Source: an uncultured Clostridia bacterium (GTDB lineage Bacteria > Bacillota > Clostridia > Christensenellales > UBA3700). Taken from it: a stretch of DNA of 5,538 nt. Shown one piece after another: positions 1 through 5,527 of this stretch; the stretch's first letter is position 1; each line of letters opens with the position of its first letter. The stretch covers positions 1 to 5,538 of the forward strand of contig CAMWSW010000078.1 in NCBI GenBank assembly GCA_947176975.1. Direction: 5' to 3'. The translations under genes and the position numbers were made by a program. The notes beneath the pieces are model-generated. The model had not been told where the DNA came from. It ran no database searches and saw only the letters and a program-made list of their open reading frames with translations.

Positions 1-18
1 TTATTGTATAGTATCACC

Positions 19-53
19 AAAATAAGAATCCCTCCTCGTTTGGCGAGAAGGGA
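19..53 (-). terminator. Rho-independent terminator of the pot operon
   Basis: Read on the minus strand, a 10-bp stem (TCCCTTCTCG pairing with CGAGGAGGGA, one G-U wobble) closes a 5-nt CCAAA loop at 53-29. It is followed directly by the T-rich stretch TTCTTATTTT at 28-19. It starts about 18 nt past the potD stop codon, where the end of the transcript would be expected. The plus-strand reading has no T-tract after the hairpin, so termination should act on the minus strand only. Confidence 0.88.
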
Positions 54-71
54 GATAGGTAAACAAAATAA

Positions 72-1424
72 CTACGCTTTGACGTTGCGCCACATTCTGT
101 TCATTGAGCGCGTTTGGTCTCCGTAATCTTTCATTACCGCGCATCTCTGCACAATTTCAAGAGTAGGGAATTGCGCTTCAAATGCGTTGTAGTCTTCTTC
201 TTCCACGTATATTATCGTATCGAATTCGCTGTCTTCGCCAAAGAAGTAAGACAAATCTACGTAATAATCCGTCTCTTCTTCGCTAGCCCAATTTTCCACG
301 ATATAATCATATACGTCTTGTGATACGACTCCCGAGGTATAACCTATATAATCCATGTTTTGTACTGCAATATCGCCTTTGCACATAAAGTTTATCCAAA
401 GATTAGCGGCCTTGGTATTGCGACTGTACTTGGGAATACACCAAGCGTCGCAGAATATATTAGAGCCCTCGTATGGTACGAAGTAAGACATATCTCTTTC
501 TCTCGACAATTCTTCTTGCAAAGCACCCATAGCGTACACCGCGTCGCCCGCCCATTGCAAAGTAAGGTCTATGTCGCCTTGGATGATGACTTCTTTGCCT
601 TCGTCGTTTTCATATCCGCTGAGCAGAGCCTTTTGCTTGATAAGTTGTTTTTCGATCTTTGCCACGTTGTCGGCGTCCGTTGCGTTGAGCGCAATCGACG
701 GAGTCATAGTCGGCGCAATAGTTTCGCCCGAGCGTTCGTTGAGCAGGGTATATATCGCTCCGATTGCGTAGGTATCGCGTACGGAATTTTTCATCATTAT
801 TCTTTGGTCAAAAGCCTTGTCCCAAAGCACAGCCCAGCCGTTTGCTTCGACGTATTCCTGCATAGAGGAGTAAGTTCCGTAGCTTGAATTTTCATACGCA
901 GTCGAATCGTTGGCGTAGAGTATACCAAGCGTACCCATAGTGTACGGACGGCTGAAGACGTTGTATTCGCCGCTTTCCCTGTCGTAATCGAAATCAAAAT
1001 AGAATCCGTCTTGCGTATTGCCCGACAGGAGCAGAGGAGAGATATCGTCTCTATAGTCCTCGATTTCGCCGTAGCCCAAATCGTCGAGATTTTTTTCAAG
1101 TCTTATGAGCAAATTTTCCTTTGCCATCTTTTCCACCATATAATCTGAAGGACATATTACGTCATAGTCGGCTTGCGTCGTCTTGATTTGCGAATACATG
1201 AGCTCGTTTTCGTCAAACAGGTCGTATTTTACGGTGATATGCTTTCCCGTGATTTCAAAATAGTATTCTTCGAATTCGTCTATTACGTCTTCGCCTATAT
1301 ACTCCGACCAATTATACACCTTGAGAACTTCGTCACGCGGGGTACAGCCGCTCAATACGATTGGCAGTACCGTCGATAAAGTCAAGGTCAACAATATAGC
1401 AATTACAGTCAATCTTTTTTTCAT
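72..1424 (-). CDS. potD: Spermidine/putrescine ABC transporter substrate-binding lipoprotein (PotD-like)
   Basis: Extracellular polyamine receptor of the importer, 450 aa. The N-terminus is a lipoprotein signal peptide: MKKR, a hydrophobic stretch at 5-24, then the lipobox LSGC, with Cys27 as the predicted lipidated residue. The mature part follows the periplasmic-binding-protein type 2 fold of PotD: VYNWSEYI (36-43), CPSDYMV (91-97), LQWAGDA (289-295), a CDAWCIP stretch around 325-331, IGYTSG (360-365), and a C-terminal helix ending MWRNVKA. By eye against E. coli PotD, the ligand-box positions Trp39, Tyr42, Trp291, Asp326 and Tyr362 are kept. The protein is about 100 aa longer than E. coli PotD, with extra acidic and aromatic segments near 138-160 and 380-412. 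The start is fixed by AGGAG 5 nt upstream, inside the end of potC; the ATG overlaps the potC stop as ATGA. The stop is TAG. The exact substrate (spermidine, putrescine or other) cannot be read from the sequence. Confidence 0.93.
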   Translation of the reverse strand: MKKRLTVIAILLTLTLSTVLPIVLSGCTPRDEVLKVYNWSEYIGEDVIDEFEEYYFEITGKHITVKYDLFDENELMYSQIKTTQADYDVICPSDYMVEKMAKENLLIRLEKNLDDLGYGEIEDYRDDISPLLLSGNTQDGFYFDFDYDRESGEYNVFSRPYTMGTLGILYANDSTAYENSSYGTYSSMQEYVEANGWAVLWDKAFDQRIMMKNSVRDTYAIGAIYTLLNERSGETIAPTMTPSIALNATDADNVAKIEKQLIKQKALLSGYENDEGKEVIIQGDIDLTLQWAGDAVYAMGALQEELSRERDMSYFVPYEGSNIFCDAWCIPKYSRNTKAANLWINFMCKGDIAVQNMDYIGYTSGVVSQDVYDYIVENWASEEETDYYVDLSYFFGEDSEFDTIIYVEEEDYNAFEAQFPTLEIVQRCAVMKDYGDQTRSMNRMWRNVKA

Positions 1425-2245
1425 TTTTTCTCCTGTTTCTTCTTTGGCTTATAGAGTATCATCATCAAAGCGAATACGATAAAGAATATTATCGTAAACA
1501 ACGCTCTTATGTCTGCGGGCAACGGGTGTTTGCCGTTCTTGAGACCGTAGAGCAAAGTTGACAGCGTCTCAAAAGAAGTCACGTTGACTTTGGTGATGAC
1601 GAAGTCGTCTATCGACAGTGTGAAAGAGAGCAATGCGCCCACTATTATGCCCGGCATAATGTCGGGTAGCACGACCTTGAACATTGCCTTTGCCGGCGTA
1701 CAGCCGAGGTCAAGCGCAGCCTCATATATCTTGTTGTCTGACTTTTGCAATCTTGGCAGTACGTTGAGAAGTACGTACGGAGCGCAGAAAGTCGTCTGCG
1801 CAAGTATGAGTTTGAATGCCGTTACGCCCCAACTTCCGTCATTGATTTTGAACATTGTCGCAAAGAGGTTGAATACCAAAGCCAAAGCTATCGCCGTTAC
1901 GATTTCGCTGTTTATCATAGGTATTTGGTTTGCGGTGTTATAGACAGCCTTTATGCGCTTGCTGTGGATTGCGTGCAGACCTATTGCGCCGAGCGTACCG
2001 AGGACGGTGGAGAGCAGACTTACGAAAAAGCCTACGAACAACGTATTGACAATCGCCTCTTGGATTTTGTCTGCGTTGGGTCCGTTTCCGCTGAAGAGGT
2101 TGATATAGTTGTTGAATGAGAATCCGCTCCATTCGCTGAATGACGGCGTCTCGGTGAAGGAGAATATAATCATCCACACGATAGGGAGATACAGCATAAT
2201 AAGCACGAGACCTATAAAGGTTCTGACGAGTATTTTTCTTACCAT
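1421..2245 (-). CDS. potC: Spermidine/putrescine ABC transporter permease (PotC-like)
   Basis: One of the two membrane subunits forming the polyamine channel, 274 aa, close to the usual PotC length. Hydrophobic segments lie near 9-30, 66-92, 112-132, 142-162, 196-215 and 247-266, giving about six membrane helices of a type I ABC importer. The cytoplasmic EAA loop that docks onto the ATPase is clear at 175-194 (EAALDLGCTPAKAMFKVVLP, with the G and final LP in the expected places). It is followed by SFTLSIDDFVIT, a stretch typical of PotC. The C-terminus is a basic tail (KPKKKQEKK) whose codons also carry the potD ribosome binding site. Its own site, AAAGGAGG at 2259-2252, lies 6 nt before ATG inside the last codons of potB, and the genes overlap by 7 nt. 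The stop TGA shares ATGA with potD, so translational coupling is likely. Confidence 0.95.
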   Translation of the reverse strand: MVRKILVRTFIGLVLIMLYLPIVWMIIFSFTETPSFSEWSGFSFNNYINLFSGNGPNADKIQEAIVNTLFVGFFVSLLSTVLGTLGAIGLHAIHSKRIKAVYNTANQIPMINSEIVTAIALALVFNLFATMFKINDGSWGVTAFKLILAQTTFCAPYVLLNVLPRLQKSDNKIYEAALDLGCTPAKAMFKVVLPDIMPGIIVGALLSFTLSIDDFVITKVNVTSFETLSTLLYGLKNGKHPLPADIRALFTIIFFIVFALMMILYKPKKKQEKK

Positions 2246-3018
2246 AATCCGCCTCCTTTGCTGCCGTTGTCGCCTGTATATTTATTGGATATAAACATTG
2301 ACGCGCACATAAATATGAGCAGTATGAAAGATATTGCCGCCGCCATATTGAGAGAGTCGGCTTTGAGGGAATATATGAAGTCGCCAAGCAACATCATCTT
2401 GCCGTTGCTCATTATCTCCGTCACGGCAAAAGTCGTGATAGAGGGTATCATTACCATTGTCAGTCCGCTGACGATACCAGGCATAGACAGTGGAACGGTG
2501 ACTTTCCAAAATGCTCTTATGGGAGTTGCGCCCAAGTCGCTTGCACCCTCGATATAGCACTTGTCAATCTTGAGTATGGTATTGTATAAAGGCATGATCA
2601 TATACGGCAAGAATTCGTACGTCAAGCCGAAGATTACTGCGCCCATACCCATCTTGAAACCTATTACGTTGAATACGGCTTTGGTTGCCATCATTCTTAA
2701 GAGGAAGTTGACCCACATCGGCGCAAGGAAGAGACCTATCATCACGCCCTTTTTGTTGAACTCTGTTTTCGTGAGATAATACGCGATCGGATAACCAATC
2801 AAAAGACAGAGCGCGCTTGTGGAAAATCCCGCGATAAGCGAATTGCCTATTACTTTTCCCAGAGCCTGTTCTTTTGCAAGTTCTTTGAAATTGATGAGCA
2901 TATCAAAAGATCCGTCGGTGGCGTCAATAAATGCAAATACCAATACCAATACAAGCGGTAGCAATACGAAGATTGCCATAAAGAGAGCGTAGGGGATTGC
3001 CAAAGATTTTTTGAACAT
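2239..3018 (-). CDS. potB: Spermidine/putrescine ABC transporter permease (PotB-like)
   Basis: Partner membrane subunit of PotC, 259 aa, slightly shorter than E. coli PotB. It starts with a short basic N-terminus and a strongly hydrophobic first helix (about 8-30). Further membrane segments lie near 58-82, 92-112, 125-148, 178-200 and 226-245. The EAA docking loop is at 157-176 (EGASDLGATPIRAFWKVTVP), followed by LSMPGIVSG, as in PotB/PotC family permeases. Assignment to PotB rather than PotC rests on its place between potA and potC and on the absence of the PotC SIDDFVIT stretch. The ribosome binding site AAGGAGG (3032-3026) sits 7 nt before ATG. The start codon shares one base with the potA stop (TAATG), so the two are probably translationally coupled. 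The C-terminal Gly-rich GSKGGGLW is partly dictated by the embedded potC ribosome binding site. Confidence 0.94.
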   Translation of the reverse strand: MFKKSLAIPYALFMAIFVLLPLVLVLVFAFIDATDGSFDMLINFKELAKEQALGKVIGNSLIAGFSTSALCLLIGYPIAYYLTKTEFNKKGVMIGLFLAPMWVNFLLRMMATKAVFNVIGFKMGMGAVIFGLTYEFLPYMIMPLYNTILKIDKCYIEGASDLGATPIRAFWKVTVPLSMPGIVSGLTMVMIPSITTFAVTEIMSNGKMMLLGDFIYSLKADSLNMAAAISFILLIFMCASMFISNKYTGDNGSKGGGLW

Positions 3019-4679
3019 TACTCGCCCTCCTTGACTGATACAAGCTCAAATTTATCTATCTTTATACCGATTCTGTCGCCCTTATCCCACAAGTATTCGG
3101 TGTCTGCGTAGATATGGTGGTTGTCGTCGGTCTTGATGTCTACGATATAATTCTTGCCCTTGTATATCATGCTGTCCACGTTGCCTGCAAGGGGAGCGGC
3201 GTATTCGTCGTCCGTCATATCAATATCCGTGAAAGCAAAACGCACTTGCGCTTCTTGTCCCTTGAGCGTCTTTTCTTCGCCGTCTATCGTCAACACGTCT
3301 TGCTCGCTGTCGTAATTGCAATTTGCAAAGATCTCTGTCGGGTTGAATTCGTATTCTCCGCCATAAAGGTCAAAGGTCGTGTTGGACGTAAAGGTCACGG
3401 GTACGGTGTTGTCTACATGTTCTTTGTACATTATCTGAATGTTTTCGGGAGCGACGTACAAGCCCACTTCTTTGCCTATTGGAGCCTCTATGGTGCTGTG
3501 TATGGTAAATTCAAATCCGTTGCACTCGCACATCATCTCGTAAGGCACGCCTCTGAACCTACACCACTGTATTACGCCTGTGATAATGCCGTTTTCCTTG
3601 CTTTTGACTTCGATATCCTCGGGACGGATTACTATGTCGACGGGGGTGTTCTCACCGAATCCCGCGTCCACGCACTTAAATTCCGCGCCAACGATATTGA
3701 CTTTGTAATCTTCGATCATCACGCCGTCAAGTATGTTGGATTCGCCTATGAAGTCTGCTACGTACGCCGTCCTAGGTTCGTTATATATGTCGATAGGAGA
3801 GCCCTCTTGCAATATCGTGCCGTCTTTCATTACGACGACAGTATCGCTCATCGTCAAAGCCTCTTCTTGGTCGTGAGTGACGTAGATAAAAGTAATGCCG
3901 AGTTTTTTGTGCATTTCCTTGAGTTCGATTTGCATCTCTTGACGCATTTTGAGGTCAAGCGCGCCGAGAGGTTCGTCGAGGAGAAGCACCTTTGGCTCGT
4001 TTACGATAGCTCTTGCGATTGCGACTCTCTGTTGTTGACCGCCCGAGAGCGAATCTACGTCTCTCGTCTCGTAATCGCTAAGTCCGACGATTTTGAGCGC
4101 GCGACGTACCTTTTCGTCAATATAATATTTATATCCGTTGACTTCTTTCTTGACTCTTCCTTTCTTCGTCATTTTGTTGACTTCTTTCTTGACCTTGCAA
4201 AGCGGTACGTATCCTTTATCAATATAAGAATAATAATCTTTGTTTGCAATGGAGAAGTCGGGCTTACCCGTGGCGGGGTCTACCAAAAAGTTTTTGAGTT
4301 TTACTTGTTTGGTCGTGTCTTCACCGTTTTTCTTTTTGCAAGCCACTTCGATTTTCTTGAGCTTGAGTCCGAACGCAATGTTGTTGAATACGTTGAGGTG
4401 GGGGAATAGCGCGTACTTTTGGAATACCGTATTGACGGGGCGCTTATGAGGCGGAAGTTTTGCAATATCCATACCGTCGAAGAGCACTTTGCCCTCGGTG
4501 GGTATCTCAAATCCCGCAATCATTCTCAAAGTCGTCGTCTTTCCGCAGCCGCTTGGTCCAAGGAAAGTGACGAACTGTCCTTTCTCTATATTTAAATTGA
4601 TATTATTTACGACCGTCTTGCTGCCGTATTGTTTTGTAAGTCCTTGAAGTTGGATTATGTATTCTTTATTGTTTTCCAT
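3018..4679 (-). CDS. potA: Spermidine/putrescine import ATPase (PotA-like), enlarged by an insertion and a C-terminal extension
   Basis: ATP-hydrolysing subunit of the importer, expected as a cytoplasmic homodimer under PotB/PotC. All ABC motifs are intact: Walker A GPSGCGKT (41-48), Q-loop Gln87 in VFQKYALFPH, signature LSGGQQQ (211-217), Walker B VLLLDEP (231-237, catalytic Glu236), D-loop GALD (239-242) and H-loop His269 (VTHDQEEALTMSD). At 553 aa it is much longer than E. coli PotA (378 aa). First, an extra stretch of about 75 residues (roughly 110-190) lies between the Q-loop and the signature; it is lysine-rich and has VKKEVN twice. Second, after a normal TOBE region (about 350-420, starting IRPEDIEV) a further 130 residues end in what looks like a second TOBE-like unit (about 479-550). 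From memory, mollicute PotA proteins are also about 560 aa, so an enlarged form is not unique. The reading frame is continuous. Start: ATG with AAAGGGAG 6 nt upstream. Whether transport is changed is unknown. Confidence 0.94.
   Translation of the reverse strand: MENNKEYIIQLQGLTKQYGSKTVVNNINLNIEKGQFVTFLGPSGCGKTTTLRMIAGFEIPTEGKVLFDGMDIAKLPPHKRPVNTVFQKYALFPHLNVFNNIAFGLKLKKIEVACKKKNGEDTTKQVKLKNFLVDPATGKPDFSIANKDYYSYIDKGYVPLCKVKKEVNKMTKKGRVKKEVNGYKYYIDEKVRRALKIVGLSDYETRDVDSLSGGQQQRVAIARAIVNEPKVLLLDEPLGALDLKMRQEMQIELKEMHKKLGITFIYVTHDQEEALTMSDTVVVMKDGTILQEGSPIDIYNEPRTAYVADFIGESNILDGVMIEDYKVNIVGAEFKCVDAGFGENTPVDIVIRPEDIEVKSKENGIITGVIQWCRFRGVPYEMMCECNGFEFTIHSTIEAPIGKEVGLYVAPENIQIMYKEHVDNTVPVTFTSNTTFDLYGGEYEFNPTEIFANCNYDSEQDVLTIDGEEKTLKGQEAQVRFAFTDIDMTDDEYAAPLAGNVDSMIYKGKNYIVDIKTDDNHHIYADTEYLWDKGDRIGIKIDKFELVSVKEGE
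4137..4193 (-). repeat. Exact 18-nt direct repeat inside the potA insertion
   Basis: The plus-strand word GTTGACTTCTTTCTTGAC occurs at 4137-4154 and again, without a mismatch, at 4176-4193. The offset is 39 nt, that is 13 codons, so the frame is kept. On the coding strand both copies encode VKKEVN (PotA residues 163-168 and 176-181). The sequence between the copies does not repeat, so this is either a decayed 39-nt tandem duplication or two short copies. It falls entirely within the lysine-rich insertion of PotA. Confidence 0.9.
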
Positions 4680-4685
4680 AGTGCT

Positions 4686-4698
4686 CTCCCTTTAGGAG
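4686..4698 (-). promoter_or_regulatory. potA ribosome binding site within a small hairpin
   Basis: The potA Shine-Dalgarno sequence reads AAAGGGAG on the minus strand, a weaker match than the AAAGGAGG and AAGGAGG sites of potC and potB. Immediately before it is CTCCT (4698-4694), which can pair with GGGAG (4690-4686) across an AAA loop: five pairs, one G-U. The ribosome binding site could therefore be partly hidden in the RNA. A competing pairing TTTAG/CTAAA (4706-4702 with 4695-4691) uses overlapping bases. The site itself is certain; the regulatory meaning is inference. Confidence 0.5.
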
Positions 4699-4762
4699 TC
4701 TCTAAATAAGTTCTCGCGGCAACCTTGCTATTGATTTACGCGCTAAGTTCGTCTACGCATCA

Positions 4763-4785
4763 CGCTCGTAGCTACATTACGAGCG
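4763..4785 (-). other. Perfect 8-bp inverted repeat in the potA leader
   Basis: CGCTCGTA (4763-4770) and TACGAGCG (4778-4785) are exact reverse complements separated by 7 nt. In RNA from the minus strand this would be a stable GC-containing stem-loop about 85 nt before the potA start. No T-tract follows, so termination is unlikely. Confidence 0.65.
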
Positions 4786-4805
4786 CGCTGCCTATCCTCC
4801 TTATC

Positions 4806-4830
4806 GCAAAAATCGCTTACGCAATCTTGC
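4806..4830 (-). other. Hairpin with GUAA (GNRA-type) tetraloop in the potA leader
   Basis: On the minus strand, GCAAGATTGC and GCGATTTTTGC face each other across a GTAA loop. This gives ten base pairs including two G-U wobbles and one bulged U. GUAA belongs to the stable GNRA tetraloop class. It lies about 30 nt after the regulator stop codon. The following bases (GATAAGGAGG) are not a U-tract, so it does not look like an intrinsic terminator; RNA processing or stability roles are possible but not shown. Confidence 0.6.
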
Positions 4831-4858
4831 TCGCGTCACTTATTCATAGCCTCCTATA

Positions 4859-5392
4859 TCAAAAAGTAGGTGGGCTTGATACCCAAAGTATTTTTGCTAT
4901 CTCTTGACTTTTGTTTTCAATATAATGTCTTTTTTTGCTTGTGAAATAGAATGAATTGCCTTGCTTTATCTCATACGACTTTTTGCCGAGGTGCAATATT
5001 GCCTCTCCCTGCAAGACGTATCCGAACTCTTCGCCTTCGTGGGGCATATCTTCCGTCGTGCTTACGCCTGCTTGCAAAGTCAGCAAGATAGGCTCCATCT
5101 CGTTTTTGAGCGAATTTGGCACAAGCCAAGTGATGAGTTCGCCGTCGTCTTCTTTCTCAAAGAAGTCTTGATCTTTGAATACGATTTGCTCGTCTACTTC
5201 TTCGTTGAAGAATGACTTGAGGTCGCTTCCAAGCACTGCCAGTATGTCCATAAGCGTTGCGATAGATGGTGAAGTGAGATTGTTTTCAAGTTGGGATATA
5301 TATCCTTTCGTCAACTCGCATCTGTCCGCCAATTCTTCTTGCGTAAGTCCGCATTGAAGTCTCAATCGCTTTAGCTTTACTCCAATATCCAT
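4859..5392 (-). CDS. XRE-family transcriptional regulator with C-terminal cupin domain (PuuR-like)
   Basis: Predicted cytoplasmic DNA-binding regulator of this polyamine transport locus, 177 aa, close to E. coli PuuR in length. The N-terminal part (about 4-65) is an XRE/HTH_3 domain, with the helix-turn-helix at about 16-38 (LTQEELADRCELTKGYISQLEN). A linker (66-100) leads to a cupin_2 domain at about 103-174. Its two motifs are visible as PHEGEEFGYVLQGE (117-130; His118, Glu121, Glu122) and GNSFYF...RHYIEN (145-160; His156, Asn160), the pattern of PuuR-type sensors. The start is supported by GGAGG 5 nt before ATG; the stop is TGA. It is the first gene after a consensus promoter and 179 bp upstream of potA, on the same strand. 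Family knowledge suggests that it binds a small molecule through the cupin and represses its targets. The three GTTT-N9-AAAC dyads upstream are the likely binding sites. Which ligand it senses cannot be read from the sequence. Confidence 0.9.
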   Translation of the reverse strand: MDIGVKLKRLRLQCGLTQEELADRCELTKGYISQLENNLTSPSIATLMDILAVLGSDLKSFFNEEVDEQIVFKDQDFFEKEDDGELITWLVPNSLKNEMEPILLTLQAGVSTTEDMPHEGEEFGYVLQGEAILHLGKKSYEIKQGNSFYFTSKKRHYIENKSQEIAKILWVSSPPTF

Positions 5393-5397
5393 ATCGT

Positions 5398-5402
5398 CCT
5401 CC
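5398..5402 (-). promoter_or_regulatory. Ribosome binding site of the regulator gene
   Basis: GGAGG on the minus strand, 5 nt before the ATG at 5392. It fixes the start of the regulator and is separated from the nearest operator dyad by only 5 nt. Confidence 0.8.
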
Positions 5403-5407
5403 GTTTG

Positions 5408-5424
5408 GTTTAGTAATTCTAAAC
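5408..5424. promoter_or_regulatory. Operator-like dyad 1 (perfect 6-bp arms)
   Basis: GTTTAG-TAATT-CTAAAC on the plus strand: two perfect 6-bp arms around a 5-nt AT centre, 17 bp in all. Read on the minus strand it is GTTTAGAATTACTAAAC, which matches dyad 2 read on the plus strand at 16 of 17 positions. It lies between the promoter and the regulator start, as expected for an autorepressor site. Confidence 0.8.
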
Positions 5425-5438
5425 AATTTTTTTAAAAG

Positions 5439-5455
5439 GTTTCGTTGTAATAAAC
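5439..5455. promoter_or_regulatory. Operator-like dyad 3 (weaker, GTTT-N9-AAAC)
   Basis: GTTTCGTTGTAATAAAC has the same 17-bp GTTT-N9-AAAC frame as the other two dyads but a divergent centre. Its centre (5447) is 31 bp from dyad 1 and 22 bp from dyad 2, close to whole turns of B-DNA. On its own it would be weak evidence; the phasing makes it more believable. Confidence 0.5.
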
Positions 5456-5460
5456 AAAAA

Positions 5461-5477
5461 GTTTAGAATTATTAAAC
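5461..5477. promoter_or_regulatory. Operator-like dyad 2 at the predicted transcription start
   Basis: GTTTAGAATTATTAAAC differs from the reverse complement of dyad 1 at one base only. It begins about 7 bp downstream of the -10 box, so it would cover roughly +1 to +17. Repressor bound here could block promoter opening or escape. Confidence 0.8.
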
Positions 5478-5483
5478 AAGTCG

Positions 5484-5512
5484 ATTATAGTTTACTGTAT
5501 GATATATGTCAA
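5484..5512 (-). promoter_or_regulatory. Consensus sigma-A promoter of the regulator/pot operon
   Basis: On the minus strand TTGACA (5512-5507) is followed after exactly 17 nt by TATAAT (5489-5484). Both hexamers are exact matches to the sigma-70/sigma-A consensus. The predicted start near 5477 leaves an untranslated leader of about 85 nt before the regulator. So strong a promoter fits one that is held down by a repressor. Confidence 0.88.
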
Positions 5513-5527
5513 CAATATTGATACAGT
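5494..5527. promoter_or_regulatory. 34-bp interrupted inverted repeat centred on the -35 box
   Basis: ACTGTAT (5494-5500) and ATACAGT (5521-5527) are perfect 7-bp inverted arms 20 nt apart. The centre of the dyad falls at 5510/5511, inside the -35 box, and the centre itself (TGT-CA-ACA) is also symmetric. It shares no sequence with the GTTT-N9-AAAC dyads, so it may be a site for a different regulator, or chance in AT-rich DNA. Confidence 0.4.

Larger units (their letters stand above)
4680..4858 (-). other. 179-bp structured gap between regulator and potA
   Basis: No coding region is supported here; frames on the minus strand are broken by stops (ATG AAT AAG TGA is the only start with a nearby Shine-Dalgarno sequence, and its spacing of 2 nt is too short). 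Seen directly: two hairpins (4830-4806 and 4785-4763), two unused Shine-Dalgarno-like words (TAGGAGG at 4856-4850 and AAGGAGG at 4802-4796), and a short dyad next to the potA ribosome binding site. Neither strong hairpin is followed by a U-tract, and I find no convincing -35/-10 pair, so read-through from the regulator promoter into potA is the simplest view. The stretch is visibly richer in G and C than the upstream control region. It could be a structured leader or a copy of a dispersed genomic repeat. Confidence 0.6.

Noticed and set aside
360..887. A 175-codon plus-strand frame opposite potD.
   Set aside because: Shadow of potD with an arbitrary composition and no translation signals.
1938..2387. 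A 149-codon minus-strand frame overlapping the potB/potC junction in another frame.
   Set aside because: It overlaps two well-supported permease genes, is rich in Arg, Gln and Tyr as out-of-frame membrane-protein sequence often is, and lacks its own start signals.
4110..4352. The PotA insertion as an intein, frameshift or assembly error.
   Set aside because: It is in frame, has no stop codons, lacks intein splice motifs, and the flanking ABC motifs are perfect; a real in-frame insertion is simpler.
3114..4409. A 431-codon open frame on the plus strand opposite potA.
   Set aside because: It lies wholly antisense to an intact ABC ATPase with every family motif, its translation resembles no protein family I know, and no ribosome binding site or promoter supports it. 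Long antisense frames are common opposite codon-biased genes.
4763..4830. Intrinsic terminator between the regulator and potA.
   Set aside because: Both hairpins are clear but neither is followed by a run of T on the minus strand, so termination is not supported.
4836..4847. Three-codon leader peptide (ATG AAT AAG TGA) after an AGGAGG word in the gap.
   Set aside because: The spacing between AGGAGG and ATG is only 2 nt, and three codons carry no sign of an attenuation peptide.
4725..4907. A 60-codon plus-strand frame across the regulator-potA gap.
   Set aside because: It runs into the antisense of the regulator, has no ribosome binding site, and its composition reflects the hairpin sequences of the gap.
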